The position numbers were made by a program, and so were the translations under genes. A stretch of DNA of 64,000 nt, from assembly GCF_000383595.1 (NCBI RefSeq), contig NZ_KB911581.1, positions 7,771,519 to 7,835,518 on the forward strand, in the 5' to 3' direction. The stretch comes from Streptomyces bottropensis ATCC 25435 (GTDB taxonomy: Bacteria > Actinomycetota > Actinomycetes > Streptomycetales > Streptomycetaceae). This document shows positions 1 through 8,957 of this stretch, one piece after another. Under the pieces are notes generated by a model. That model was not told the origin of the DNA and made no database searches. It saw only the letters and a list, made by a program, of their open reading frames with translations. How positions within the stretch are numbered: the stretch's first letter is position 1; each line of letters opens with the position of its first letter.

Positions 1-20
1 CGGGTCCTCGAAACATGGGG

Positions 21-74
21 CAGGGGCGCCCGGTGCCGCCGCCGGACTCGGCGGCAGGGCTCCGGGCGCCCCTG
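21..74 (-). terminator. Hairpin terminator of the Hsp20 gene
   Basis: A 13-bp outer stem (21-33 with 62-74) encloses a second GC stem (TGCCGCCG/CGGCGGCA). It lies 15 bp beyond the stop codon of the minus-strand Hsp20 gene, so it is the likely transcription end. Confidence 0.6.
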
Positions 75-88
75 TGGATGGTGTGCTG

Positions 89-511
89 TCAGCGGTTGAT
101 CTGGCGTCGGTCGGTGCCGCCGCTGATCTGGATCTTGCGCGGCTTGGCCTTCTCGGCGACCGGGATGCGCAGGGTCAGGACGCCGGCGTCGTACGAGGCG
201 TCGACGCGGTCGGCGTCGAGAGTGTCCCCGAGGAACAGCTGGCGGCTGAAGACACCCGTCGGGCGCTCGGCGGCGATCATCTCGGCGCCCTCTGGAGCCG
301 GGGAGCGGCGCTCGGCGCGGACGTTGAGGACGTTGCGCTCGATGTCCAGGTCGATGGTCTCCGGGTCGACGCCCGGGAGGTCGAAGTGGACGACGAAGTC
401 GTCGCCGGACCGGTAGGCGTCCATCGGCGTGACGGCGGGCCGGTTGTCGGAACCGAACACCTGCTGCGCGAGTCGGTCGAATTCGCGGAAGGGGTCGGTA
501 CGCATGAGCAT
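89..511 (-). CDS. hsp18: Hsp20/alpha-crystallin small heat-shock protein
   Basis: 140-residue ATP-independent holdase that binds unfolding proteins in the cytoplasm. An alpha-crystallin domain spans roughly residues 35-130 (DDFVVHFDLPGVDPETIDLD, then GVLTLRIPV near the end). The N-terminus MLMRTDPFREFDRL is typical of Streptomyces Hsp18-like proteins. I chose the ATG at 511 because GAGGAG lies 8 nt upstream. The GTG at 520 would overlap that ribosome-binding site. A near-consensus promoter lies upstream at 571-599. In S. albus hsp18 is repressed by RheA, but I see no RheA-type operator here, so its regulation is unknown. Confidence 0.93.
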   Translation of the reverse strand: MLMRTDPFREFDRLAQQVFGSDNRPAVTPMDAYRSGDDFVVHFDLPGVDPETIDLDIERNVLNVRAERRSPAPEGAEMIAAERPTGVFSRQLFLGDTLDADRVDASYDAGVLTLRIPVAEKAKPRKIQISGGTDRRQINR

Positions 512-570
512 CACGGGCACTCCTCTCTTCTGACGTTGGGTGCGATGCCCTCTGAATTCCTACGACTTCT

Positions 571-599
571 TATATAGCTCGGAGGAGGAAACTTGACAA
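571..599 (-). promoter_or_regulatory. Sigma70-type promoter for hsp18
   Basis: Read on the minus strand, TTGTCA (599-594) and TATATA (576-571) are separated by exactly 17 nt. This is close to the vegetative consensus and unusually AT-rich for this genome. It lies 60-90 bp upstream of the hsp18 start. Confidence 0.6.
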
Positions 600-710
600 C
601 TACCGACTCAGGTTCGTCCGCCGCGGGCATCCCGGAGCTAGCCTCGATCACGCCGGTCGGCAGCGGCGACGAGGGCATCGTGTGCGCGTCAGGAACAGCG
701 GGAGGCAGTG

Positions 711-1013
711 ATGGCGAAGGTCCCCACGGCGGCGGTGGCCGCGAGCGGGCTCATCGGTGGGTACGGGGTGGCCCGCTGGACGAAGAAGCGGCCGCTCGGC
801 GGGGCGGTGCTGGCCGTCGCCGGGGCCGCGGCGGCTCGGCAGTGGCAGCAGGCGGCCGGGGGCAGGGCGGCGGGGGCGTTGACCGCGGGGTACGTGGCCG
901 CGTTCGCCGGGTCGCATCCGCTGGCGAAGAAGGTGGGTGCCTGGCCGGCGGTGTTCGGGGTGGCCGGGGTGGTGGCGTTGGCTTCCTGGGTGGTGGCCGA
1001 CCGGAAGGGGTAG
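711..1013 (+). CDS. Small conserved membrane protein, unknown function
   Basis: 100 residues, Ala/Gly-rich, with three hydrophobic stretches (about residues 5-22, 28-45 and 75-95) and basic loops (WTKKRP, HPLAKK), so it is probably inserted in the membrane. The ATG at 711 has GGAGG 5 nt upstream. A GTG three bases earlier is too close to that site. I recognise no named domain. It is divergent from hsp18 and has no obvious operon partner. Confidence 0.7.
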   Translation: MAKVPTAAVAASGLIGGYGVARWTKKRPLGGAVLAVAGAAAARQWQQAAGGRAAGALTAGYVAAFAGSHPLAKKVGAWPAVFGVAGVVALASWVVADRKG

Positions 1014-1056
1014 GGGTCGGTCCTTGTCCGGCCGCTGGGTGCGGGGTGCGGGTCGC

Positions 1057-1285
1057 CAGTGGTTGCTCGCGCAGTTCCCCGCGCCCCTGACGGGGCACGG
1101 CTGTGGTTGCTCGCGCAGCCCCGCACCTCCGACGGGCCACGCCCCGGGCTGCTCGCACAGCTCCGCACTCCGACGGCGCACCCCCGGGGCTGCCCGCGCA
1201 GCCCCGCAGCCCCGCAGCCCCGACGGGGGACACCCCGGGCTGCTCGCATGACCCCGCACGTCCGACGGGCCGCGCCCCGGGCTGC
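1057..1285. repeat. Degenerate tandem GC-rich repeat (Streptomyces intergenic type)
   Basis: The gap between the small membrane protein and the AraC gene consists of imperfect 40-50 bp units built on GGTTGCTCGCGCAG...CCCCGCACCTCCGACGGG, repeated about five times. The segment TCGCGCAGTTCCCCGCGCCCC at its left end recurs inverted near 41683-41703, so it belongs to a dispersed Streptomyces repeat family. No gene is supported here. Confidence 0.6.
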
Positions 1286-2257
1286 TCACGCAGCCCCGCT
1301 CCCCTCCCCCTCCCCCCGAAAGGCCCGCCGGTACGCGTACGGGCTCGTGCCCACCACCCTCTTGAAGCGGTCCCGGAACGCCGTCGGGGAGCCGAAGCCC
1401 GCCTGGGCCGCGACGCGTTCGACCGTGTGGTCGGTGGACTCCAGGAGGTACTGGGCGCGGCGGACCCGCGCCCGGTGCAGCCACTGCAGCGGCGTCGTAC
1501 CGGTCTGTTCGCGGAAACGGCGGTTCAGGGTGCGGGCGCTGGTGCCGGCGTGCAGGGCGATGTCGTCCAGGGTCAGATCCCGCTCCGCGTTCTCCTCCAT
1601 CCAGCGCAGCAGGGGCTCCATCGTCGCGCCGGCGGGGGCCGGGGGCTGGTCCTGGACGATGAACTGGGCCTGACCGCCCTCCCGTTCGAGGGGCATGACA
1701 CACATCCGGGCGGTGAACGCGGCGACCGCCGAGCCGTGGTCCCTGCGGACCATGTGCAGGCACATGTCCATGGCCGCCGCGGCGCCCGCCGAGGTGAGGA
1801 ACTGGCCGTTGTCGACGTAGAGGACGTTCGGGTCGACGGTGATCTCCGGGTGGCGGGCCGCCAGATCGGGGGCCGCCATCCAGTGGGTCGTGGCGCGCAG
1901 TCCGTCCAGCAAACCCGTCGCCGCGAAGAGGAACGCGCCGACGCAGATCGAGGCGATCCGCGTCCCGCTCGCCGCCGCCGCGTGCAGCGCCCGCGTCACC
2001 CCCGGCGGCAGCGGCGCGGTCGGGTCGGCCGTCCCCGGGAGAATGATCGTGTCGGCCTCGGCCAGCGCCTCCAGCCCGTACGGCGCCCGCACGCTGAACG
2101 GCCCCGCCTTCACCTCCCCGCCTCCCTCCACCGAGCAGACCCGCACCCGGTACGCCTCCCGGCCGTCCGGCAGCCGGGCCCAGCCGAAGGTGTCGATGGG
2201 GGCCGACAAGTCGAAGGGGATCACGTCGTCGAGCGCCAGGACGGCCACGGTGTGCAT
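1286..2257 (-). CDS. GlxA-type AraC family transcriptional regulator (DJ-1/PfpI + HTH)
   Basis: 323 residues. The N-terminal DJ-1/PfpI-like domain (about 1-170) begins MHTVAVLALDDVIPFDLSAP and contains the elbow ASICVGAF with the usual Cys position. The C-terminal AraC double helix-turn-helix (about 215-315) contains LTLDDIALHAGTSARTLNRR and VERVAAQAGFGSPTAFRDRF. The family acts as DNA-binding activators of catabolic or stress genes, and the ligand is not evident. The ATG at 2257 was chosen because homologues start at this position. No strong ribosome-binding site is visible, so it could be leaderless. It is divergent from the membrane protein at 2420. Confidence 0.9.
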   Translation of the reverse strand: MHTVAVLALDDVIPFDLSAPIDTFGWARLPDGREAYRVRVCSVEGGGEVKAGPFSVRAPYGLEALAEADTIILPGTADPTAPLPPGVTRALHAAAASGTRIASICVGAFLFAATGLLDGLRATTHWMAAPDLAARHPEITVDPNVLYVDNGQFLTSAGAAAAMDMCLHMVRRDHGSAVAAFTARMCVMPLEREGGQAQFIVQDQPPAPAGATMEPLLRWMEENAERDLTLDDIALHAGTSARTLNRRFREQTGTTPLQWLHRARVRRAQYLLESTDHTVERVAAQAGFGSPTAFRDRFKRVVGTSPYAYRRAFRGEGEGSGAA

Positions 2258-2419
2258 GGCGGGAGCGTAGGCCTGCACCCGTTTTCCGCCAAGCGCTGCC
2301 CTCCCTGCCTCCCTGGAGGCGCTCCGCCCCGTGGCCCGGAAACACGCCTGGCGAGAATCCGTTGGCCTCTGGCAATCTCGCCACTTCTCCAGGATCTTGG
2401 TGCGTCCTACCGTCCCTCC

Positions 2420-3028
2420 GTGACCAAGTTCCTGCTCTCCCTCCACGTCCTCGCCGCGATCATCGCCGTCGGGCCCGTCACCGTCGCTGCCAGCATGTTC
2501 CCGCCGAGCGCGCGCAAGGCGCTGGCCGAACCCGGGAGCGAGCGGGCGGTGGCGGCCGTACGGCTGCTGCACCGGATCTGCCGGGTGTACGGCGGTGTGG
2601 GCATCGCCGTGCCGGTGCTCGGGTTCGCCACGGCGATGAGCATGGGGGTGCTGAACGACACCTGGCTGATCGTGTCGATGCTGCTGACCGCCCTCGCCGC
2701 GATGGTCCTGCTGGCGCTGGTGCTGCCCCGCCAGGAGGAGATCCTGGCGGGGATCGGCGGCACCGCCGCCGGCCTCGGGGACACCACCACCGACACCGGA
2801 GGCGTCACCGACGACCTCGCAGGCACCACCACCGACACCGGAGGCGTCACCGACGACCTCGCAGGCACCGCCGTCGACACCGCAGGCACCGCCGTCGACG
2901 CCAAGGGCACCACCGTCGACGCCCGGACCACGGCCCGACTCGCCATGTTCACCGGGGTGTTCAACCTGCTGTGGGCGACCGTCACGATCCTGATGATCGT
3001 GCGGCCCGGTTCGACCACGGGAGCGTGA
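2420..3028 (+). CDS. Integral membrane protein (DUF2269-like) with an internal repeat insert
   Basis: 202 residues with four likely transmembrane helices: about 3-25 (FLLSLHVLAAIIAVGPVTVA), 55-75, 80-103 and 175-197. The N-terminal HVLAAIIAVGP pattern resembles DUF2269 proteins of unknown role. Between helices 3 and 4 is a Thr/Asp/Gly-rich insertion encoded by two exact 42-bp tandem copies (2783-2824 and 2825-2866) plus decayed copies to about 2925. The start is the GTG at 2420, the first codon of the hydrophobic segment. No clear ribosome-binding site is seen. Confidence 0.75.
   Translation: MTKFLLSLHVLAAIIAVGPVTVAASMFPPSARKALAEPGSERAVAAVRLLHRICRVYGGVGIAVPVLGFATAMSMGVLNDTWLIVSMLLTALAAMVLLALVLPRQEEILAGIGGTAAGLGDTTTDTGGVTDDLAGTTTDTGGVTDDLAGTAVDTAGTAVDAKGTTVDARTTARLAMFTGVFNLLWATVTILMIVRPGSTTGA
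2783..2866 (+). repeat. 42-bp exact tandem duplication inside the membrane protein gene
   Basis: Two identical 42-nt copies, in frame, encode a 14-residue unit rich in Thr, Asp and Gly. Further 21-nt derivatives follow to about 2925. The unit length is a multiple of three, so copy-number change preserves the reading frame. Confidence 0.85.
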
Positions 3029-3076
3029 CTCGACCCCGCCTTCCCAGCGCCGGCCGGGTGGGTGCATGATCCGGCC

Positions 3077-3577
3077 ATGCATCCACAGCAGTCGCCCTCC
3101 CAGGCCTACCTCGCCTCCGTGGCCGCCCGTCTCGCCGCCGACGAATGCCGTACGTGGTGGGAGGAGTGGGCCGGGGTGCCCGTGCTCGTCGGGCGCCGGG
3201 CCGACTTCCGGTGGAGCTGGATGGGGACGAAGCTGCATCTGTTCACGGTCGCGGCGGCGGTCCAGGAGATCACCATCCCCACCATCGAGACCTTCACCGA
3301 CCAGGTGCTGACGTACGCGAAGAAGACCAAGGGCGGGCTGCCGGCCGGGATCCAGAACGGTGTCGGCGCCTTTCCCACGCTGGTCAGCGACCGCGTGGAC
3401 CCGGCGGCCATCCGGTGGGCGGAGGCCCAGCAGCGCAACAAGTGGGCGTGCATGGCCCGGCCCGTGGTGGTCGACAGCACCCAGCAGTACGTGGGCTCGT
3501 ACCGGGGCACACCGGTCGTCGGACTCGCCTACTCCTCGTACTTCGAGGACAAGGCCCGCCGGTACTTCTACGGCTGA
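3077..3577 (+). CDS. Conserved hypothetical protein
   Basis: 166 residues, no signal peptide and no membrane segment. It is rich in Trp/Tyr (TWWEEWAG, FRWSWMGTKLHLF) and ends SSYFEDKARRYFYG. The pattern looks like a soluble globular protein found across Streptomyces, but I recognise no named domain and assign no function. The ATG at 3077 was preferred over the in-frame GTG at 3062, and neither has a strong ribosome-binding site. Its last 10 bp overlap the convergent membrane protein gene at 3568. Confidence 0.75.
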   Translation: MHPQQSPSQAYLASVAARLAADECRTWWEEWAGVPVLVGRRADFRWSWMGTKLHLFTVAAAVQEITIPTIETFTDQVLTYAKKTKGGLPAGIQNGVGAFPTLVSDRVDPAAIRWAEAQQRNKWACMARPVVVDSTQQYVGSYRGTPVVGLAYSSYFEDKARRYFYG

Positions 3578-4053
3578 CCGGTGGCCGAACGGTCCTGGGA
3601 CCGGCTGTGGATCAGCCACCTCTCGTCCACCGGCTCCGTCCGGAACCGTCGCGCCACCGAAGCGGCGACCAGCACCCACGCGCCCAGCACCAGCGTGAAG
3701 AAGGCCCAGGACAGGGGCCATACGGCCGCGTCCGGGGGCTCGGTGGGGGCGTGGAAGGACACGTACATCAGCGCGGCCGGCGGGACGGCGACCAGGAGCA
3801 CGGGCCAGGCCAGGGCGTCCCGGTGGCCGAAGTAGGCCGCGAGGAGCAGGAGGACGAGGGCGAGGACGATCACCCCCGTGACGGTCACGGGGGTCGCGTC
3901 CGTCAGAGAGCCCTCCAGTTCGGGCCGGTCGCGCAGGTCCCACGGAAGACAGAGGCGGTACGCGGCCGCGGCGAGGGCGGCGCCGAGCAGGCGGGTCAGC
4001 CAGCGTTCCGGCCAGGGGCGCGTGCGCAGGGGGCGGAGCAGCTTCTCGGTCAT
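3568..4053 (-). CDS. Four-helix membrane protein, unknown function
   Basis: 161 residues with hydrophobic stretches at about 20-37, 58-75, 82-100 and 113-133 (VTVTGVIVLALVLLLLAAY and LVLGAWVLVAASVARR). It has a basic N-terminus. The gene is convergent with, and overlaps by 10 bp, the hypothetical protein gene on its left. No domain is recognised. Confidence 0.72.
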   Translation of the reverse strand: MTEKLLRPLRTRPWPERWLTRLLGAALAAAAYRLCLPWDLRDRPELEGSLTDATPVTVTGVIVLALVLLLLAAYFGHRDALAWPVLLVAVPPAALMYVSFHAPTEPPDAAVWPLSWAFFTLVLGAWVLVAASVARRFRTEPVDERWLIHSRSQDRSATGQP

Positions 4054-4142
4054 GCGTACGAGGGTTCCGGGGCGGGTGGCGGGCCGACAGAGTACGGGTA
4101 CTCAGACCGGCCTGCTCCCCCGTACCCAGAAGGCGCCCGGAA

Positions 4143-4206
4143 GGGGCGCGGTCCGAAAGGGGCGCGGTCCGAAAGGGGCGCGGTCCGAAAGGGGCGCGGC
4201 CCGAAG
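4143..4206. repeat. 16-bp tandem repeat, four copies
   Basis: GGGGCGCGGTCCGAAA repeats at 4143, 4159, 4175 and (imperfectly) 4191. The 309-bp gap 4054-4362 contains only this array and a second run of CGACTCGACCCGACTCGGCC-type units (about 4259-4355). No gene or RNA is seen there. Confidence 0.85.
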
Positions 4207-4362
4207 AAGGCGCGGGGAACCGTGCGACCGGCCACGACGGCGCGGCAGCCGACGAACGACCCGACTCGACCGGACTGAACCGGCCCGACTCGACCCGACT
4301 CGGCCCGCCCCGACTCGACCCGACTCGGCCCGCCCCGACCTGCCCCGACCTGCCCGCCCGCG

Positions 4363-5823
4363 CTAGGCGGAGCTCCGCGCCGACAGCGGCTCCGCGATGT
4401 CCTCCAGCGAGCGCTGCTCCGCGCGCACCGCGAGGAAGGCCGCCACCAGACCCGCCGCGCACATCAGGCTCGCGCCGATCCGGAAGGCGAGGACGGTGTC
4501 GCCGACGACGCCGGACTCCGTCAGCTCGGCGAAGATCAGCGGGCCGCTGATACCGCCGGCGGCCGTGCCGAGGGCGTAGAAGAAGGCGATGGCCATCGCG
4601 CGGGTCTCCATGGGGAAGACCTCCGAGACCGTCAGGTAGGCGCTGCTCGCGCCGGCCGACGCGAAGAAGAGGACCACGCACCAGCAGGCCGTCAGGGTCA
4701 CCTCGTCGAGCGAACCCCGGCCGAACAGCCAGGCGGTGCCGAGGAGCAGCAGCCCGGAGAGCAGGTACGTCGAGGAGATCATGATCTTGCGGCCGACCGT
4801 GTCGAACAGCTTGCCGAGCAGCAGTGGGCCGAGCAGGTTGCCGGCGGCGATGACGGCGAAGTAGTAGCCGGTGTCGGAGGTCGGGACGTCGTAGAACGTG
4901 GTGAGGATCGCGCCGAAGCCGAAGGTGATCGCGTTGTAGAGGAACGCCTGGCCGATGAAGAGGGAGAAGCCGAGGATCGCGCGGCGGCGGTACCGGGAGA
5001 AGACCGTACGGGCGATCGTGCCGAAGCCGATGCTCTCGCGCTGATGGACGGTCATCTCCTGGTCGGTCGTGGGCAGCGTGCGGCCCTTCTCGGCCTCGAT
5101 CTGCTCCTCAGCCTCCCCCACGAGGCGTTCGGCCTCCTGTTCACGGCCGTGGATCAGCAGCCATCGTGGGCTCTCGGGGACGTTGCGGCGGACCAGCAGG
5201 ATCACCAGGCCCAGGACGACTCCGAGGGCGAAGGTCAGCCGCCAGCCGACGTTCGCCGGGAAGAGTTCGGTGTTCAGGGCGACGATGGACAGCAGCGACC
5301 CGCCGATCGCGCCGAGCCAGAAGCTGCCGTTGATGACGATGTCGACGCGGCCCCGGTACTTGGACGGGATCAGCTCGTCGATGGCGGAGTTGATGGCCGC
5401 GTACTCGCCGCCGATGCCGAAGCCGGTGAGGAAGCGGAAGAGGAAGAACCACCAGGTGGAGAAGGAGACGGCCGTCAGCGCGGTCGCCGCCAGATAGACC
5501 AGCAGGGTCACCATGAACAGCTTCTTGCGGCCGAACCGGTCGGTCATCCGGCCGAAGAAGAGGGCGCCCGCACAGGCGCCCGCCACATACAACGCGGCCG
5601 CCATACCGGTGACCTGAGCGGACGTGATCGGCAGTCCGCTGCCCTCCTCGGAGAGCCGGCCCGCGATGTTGCCGACGACGGTCACTTCCAGACCGTCGAG
5701 GATCCACACGGTGCCGAGACCGATCACGATCGTCCAGTGCCAGCGCGACCAGGGAAGACGGTCCAGGCGCGCCGGAACGGCCGTGGTTATCACACCTGGT
5801 GACTTCGGGTCAGTGACGGACAT
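4363..5823 (-). CDS. MFS transporter, sugar/organic-acid porter type
   Basis: 486 residues with 12 predicted membrane helices, a proton-coupled permease of the major facilitator superfamily. The loop 2-3 signature GRMTDRFGRKK and the matching LFDTVGRK after helix 8 are present. FRFLTGFGIGGEYAA and PESPRWL are hallmarks of the sugar/metabolite-H+ symporter branch. The start MSVTDPKSP (ATG 5823) was chosen because GGAGGGAG lies upstream. The open frame continues 16 codons further. It stands alone and the substrate cannot be told from sequence. Confidence 0.9.
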   Translation of the reverse strand: MSVTDPKSPGVITTAVPARLDRLPWSRWHWTIVIGLGTVWILDGLEVTVVGNIAGRLSEEGSGLPITSAQVTGMAAALYVAGACAGALFFGRMTDRFGRKKLFMVTLLVYLAATALTAVSFSTWWFFLFRFLTGFGIGGEYAAINSAIDELIPSKYRGRVDIVINGSFWLGAIGGSLLSIVALNTELFPANVGWRLTFALGVVLGLVILLVRRNVPESPRWLLIHGREQEAERLVGEAEEQIEAEKGRTLPTTDQEMTVHQRESIGFGTIARTVFSRYRRRAILGFSLFIGQAFLYNAITFGFGAILTTFYDVPTSDTGYYFAVIAAGNLLGPLLLGKLFDTVGRKIMISSTYLLSGLLLLGTAWLFGRGSLDEVTLTACWCVVLFFASAGASSAYLTVSEVFPMETRAMAIAFFYALGTAAGGISGPLIFAELTESGVVGDTVLAFRIGASLMCAAGLVAAFLAVRAEQRSLEDIAEPLSARSSA

Positions 5824-5924
5824 GGGCTGGGGCTCCCTCCACCTGAGCGAACCCGATCCGTGTGCCCCCACGAGCAGGGACTACGCCCCGGCCGCCGGCG
5901 GAGCACCCGTGCTCCCGCCGCCTC

Positions 5925-7295
5925 CTACGCCCCCAGCGCCCGCGACACCGTGTAGATCAGCAGACCCGCCAGGGAGCCCACGACCGTGCCGTTGATCCGG
6001 ATGAACTGCAGGTCGCGGCCGATGTTGGCCTCGATCTTCCTGGTGGTGTGCTCGGCGTCCCAGCTCGCGACGGTCTCGGTGATCAGGGAGGTGATCTCCG
6101 CGCGATAGGTGGTGACGACATGCACCGCCGCCCCCTCGATCCACTTGTCGAGCTTGTCCTGCGCGCTCGGCTCGGTGGCCATCCGGGCGCCCAGCGACAG
6201 CAGGGAGGAGCGGACCCGCAGCCGCAGCTCGCTGCGCTCGTCCTCGGCCGCGGACACGATCATCGACCGTACGGCCGTCCAGGCGGAGTCGATGAGGTCC
6301 TGGACCTCGCCCCGGCCGAGAACCTCGCCCTTCAGCCGCTCCACACGCGCCCGGGTCTCCGTGTCGGACTGGAGATCGGTGGCGAAGTCGGTGAGGAAGC
6401 GGTCCAGGGCGCCGCGCGCCGGATGGGTGGGCGAGTCGCGCATCTCGGTGGTGAAACGCAGCAGCTCCTTGTAGACCCGCTCGCCGATGCGGCGGTCGAC
6501 GAACCGCGGGGTCCAGCCGGGTGCGCCGCCCTCGACCGCGTCCATGACCTGCTCGTCGTGCAGTATCAGCCAGTTCTGGGCGCGTGCGCAGATCAGGTCC
6601 ACGATCCGCCGGTGGCCGCCGTCCGTGACGATCTTCTCCAGCATCTTGCCGATACCGGGCGCGATCTCCTGGGCGTTCGCCCGCCGGGTGATCGCCTCCC
6701 CGACCACGGCCTGCACGTCCGAGTCGCGCAGCACGGTCAGCGCACCCCGCAGCGCGGTCGCCAGCTCGGCCGTCACCCGGTCGGCGTTCTGCGGTTCGGC
6801 GAGCCAGGTGCCGAGCCGGCTGCCGATGCCGACGGCCCGCAGCCGCTGCCGTACGACGTCCTGGGAGAGGAAGTTCTCGCCGACGAACTCACCGAGCGAG
6901 ACGCCCAGTTGGTCCTTCTTGGTGGGGATGATCGCGGTGTGCGGGATGGGCAGTCCGAGCGGATGCCGGAACAGCGCGGTCACGGCGAACCAGTCGGCGA
7001 GCGCGCCCACCATGCCCGCCTCGGCGGCCGCCGCGACATAGCCCGCCCAGGCGCCCGCGCCCTCGTGCGAGGCCCACTTGGCCAGCACGTACACCACGGC
7101 CACGAAGAGCAGCAGCCCGGCGGCGATGAGCTTCATCTGCCGCACGCCCCGCTGTTTCTCCTCGTCGGCCGCGCTGAACGTGGTCATGGTGCGGTGCGAG
7201 GCGGGCGACCGTGCACCGGCCGCCGCCTCCGCCGCCCGCCGGGCCCCTTCGGCCGGTTCCGCGGGTTCTGCCTGTTCCGCTTCCGTACGGTTCAT
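5925..7295 (-). CDS. DUF445 family membrane-anchored protein
   Basis: About 456 residues. A Pro/Ala/Glu-rich cytoplasmic N-terminus is followed by a membrane helix around residues 70-85 (LIAAGLLLFVAVVYVLAKW) and a second hydrophobic segment (GYVAAAAEAGMVGALADWFAVTALF), which is diagnostic of DUF445 (YjiN-like). A C-terminal helix near GSLAGLLIYTVSRAL closes the protein. The middle is long and helical with many charged residues, probably a coiled coil. The function of the family is unknown. The start at ATG 7295 is a choice, and GTG/ATG codons at 7325 and 7187 are also possible. Confidence 0.85.
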   Translation of the reverse strand: MNRTEAEQAEPAEPAEGARRAAEAAAGARSPASHRTMTTFSAADEEKQRGVRQMKLIAAGLLLFVAVVYVLAKWASHEGAGAWAGYVAAAAEAGMVGALADWFAVTALFRHPLGLPIPHTAIIPTKKDQLGVSLGEFVGENFLSQDVVRQRLRAVGIGSRLGTWLAEPQNADRVTAELATALRGALTVLRDSDVQAVVGEAITRRANAQEIAPGIGKMLEKIVTDGGHRRIVDLICARAQNWLILHDEQVMDAVEGGAPGWTPRFVDRRIGERVYKELLRFTTEMRDSPTHPARGALDRFLTDFATDLQSDTETRARVERLKGEVLGRGEVQDLIDSAWTAVRSMIVSAAEDERSELRLRVRSSLLSLGARMATEPSAQDKLDKWIEGAAVHVVTTYRAEITSLITETVASWDAEHTTRKIEANIGRDLQFIRINGTVVGSLAGLLIYTVSRALGA

Positions 7296-7544
7296 TCGCT
7301 CCACCCGTTCCTGTCCCCCGTACACATTGTCCGTTCTTCGACGCCTTCCCCGGCGCTGCGACGCTTGGTGACGTACTCCATAGGCCTACCGAGACCTACT
7401 CCTGGAACGGAACAGGAGTTCCCCGCGTCTGTCCGGGCGGGGGAACCGATGGGGGTTCTCGCAAGCAACCCCCATCCCATGCCGCATCATGGGGTGATCA
7501 CATCGGAGCCCCCGGGCTCCACAGCCCGAGGAGTAACCCACCGC

Positions 7545-8870
7545 ATGACCAAGCGTCACGGTTATGCACTTCTGGCGGCCGTCGCCGCCCTGGTCGTGGC
7601 GATCTCGGCCGCGATATACACCGGTGTCGGCACCGACCACGGCACCCCCCGGCAGGAGACCTTCGCCCGCGCGCCCCACAACAGCGCCGCCCCCGCCTCC
7701 ACCGGCGTCTGGGTCGGCGCCTGGGCCGCGTCGCCGAGCGGCTCCGAGCCGGGTACCGAGCAGGACGGCCTCGCCGGCCGCTCGGTGCGCAACGTGGTGC
7801 ACACGACCGCCGCCGGCACGAGTGCCCGCGTCACCCTGTCCAACCTCTACGGCCAGCAGCCGCTGACCATCACCCACGCCTCGCTCGCCGTGGCCGCCTC
7901 GACGGACACCCCGGCCGCGGTGGCCGACACCATGCGCCGGCTCACCTTCGGCGGCAACCCGACGGTCGTCGTCCCGCCGGGGCAGCAGGTGGTGAGCGAC
8001 GCCGTACGGGTGGCGATCCCGCACGACGCCGACGTACTGATCACCACCTACTCCCCCACGCCCTCCGGCCCCGCGACCTACCACGCGCACGCCCGGCAGA
8101 TCTCGTACACCGCCGAGGGCGACCGGGCCGAGGACGTCACCGGGGAGCCGTACACCACCCAGTCCCTGCACTGGCGTTACGTCACCGCCCTGGACGTCCT
8201 GAGCAACGAGTCCGACGGCACGGTCGTGGTCCTCGGCGACTCGCTCACCGACGGCGTCACCTCCACGGTCGGCGAGAACCGGCGCTGGACCGACGTCCTC
8301 GCCGGCCGCCTGCGCGCCGCCCCCGGCTCCTCGGACGTGCCCCGCTACAGCGTCGTCAACGAGGGCATCAGCGGCAACCGCGTCCTCACCGACGGCTACG
8401 GCCGCCCCGCCGAGAACCCCAGCGGCCTCGCCCGCTTCCAGCGTGACGTCCTCGGCCGCACCGGCGTCAAGGTCGTCGTCATCGACCTCGGCGTCAACGA
8501 CATCCTCAAGAACCCCGGCCGCGCCGACCCCGACGCCATCACCGCGGGCCTGCGCCGGCTCGTCGAGCGGGCCCACGCCCGCGGCCTGCGGGTGGTCGGC
8601 GCCACCCTCATGCCCTTCCACGGCCACCGCGGCTGGTCCGACCAGCGCGAATCCGTCCGCCAGGCCATCAACGCCCGGATCCGCTCCGGCCAGGTCTACG
8701 ACACCTACGTCGACTTCGACAAGGCCCTGCGCGACCCCTACGCCCCCCGCCGCCTGCGCCCCGACTACGACTCGGGCGACCACCTCCACCCGAGCGACCA
8801 GGGCTACGAGCGGATGGCGGACGTGTTCGACCTGGAGAAACTGAAGGGCGCGGCACCGGCGGAGCTGTAG
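7545..8870 (+). CDS. Secreted SGNH/GDSL hydrolase
   Basis: 441 residues. An N-terminal signal or anchor segment (residues 7-25, YALLAAVAALVVAISAAIY) is followed by an SGNH esterase domain. The catalytic serine is S233 in VVLGDSLTDG. Block II is the Gly of EGISGNR, block III is DLGVND, and the Asp-His pair is D412/H415 in GDHLHPSD. Such enzymes hydrolyse acyl esters of lipids or polysaccharides outside the cell. GAGGAG lies 11 nt upstream of ATG 7545. The gene is divergent from the DUF445 gene. Confidence 0.92.
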   Translation: MTKRHGYALLAAVAALVVAISAAIYTGVGTDHGTPRQETFARAPHNSAAPASTGVWVGAWAASPSGSEPGTEQDGLAGRSVRNVVHTTAAGTSARVTLSNLYGQQPLTITHASLAVAASTDTPAAVADTMRRLTFGGNPTVVVPPGQQVVSDAVRVAIPHDADVLITTYSPTPSGPATYHAHARQISYTAEGDRAEDVTGEPYTTQSLHWRYVTALDVLSNESDGTVVVLGDSLTDGVTSTVGENRRWTDVLAGRLRAAPGSSDVPRYSVVNEGISGNRVLTDGYGRPAENPSGLARFQRDVLGRTGVKVVVIDLGVNDILKNPGRADPDAITAGLRRLVERAHARGLRVVGATLMPFHGHRGWSDQRESVRQAINARIRSGQVYDTYVDFDKALRDPYAPRRLRPDYDSGDHLHPSDQGYERMADVFDLEKLKGAAPAEL

Positions 8871-8957
8871 CCGGGGCCTGGGCCGGAGTCCTGGCCCGGG
8901 TCCGGGTCCCCGGGGAACCGCGTGACCGGCCGCGGCGCGGCCGCGGCCGGACCCGGC

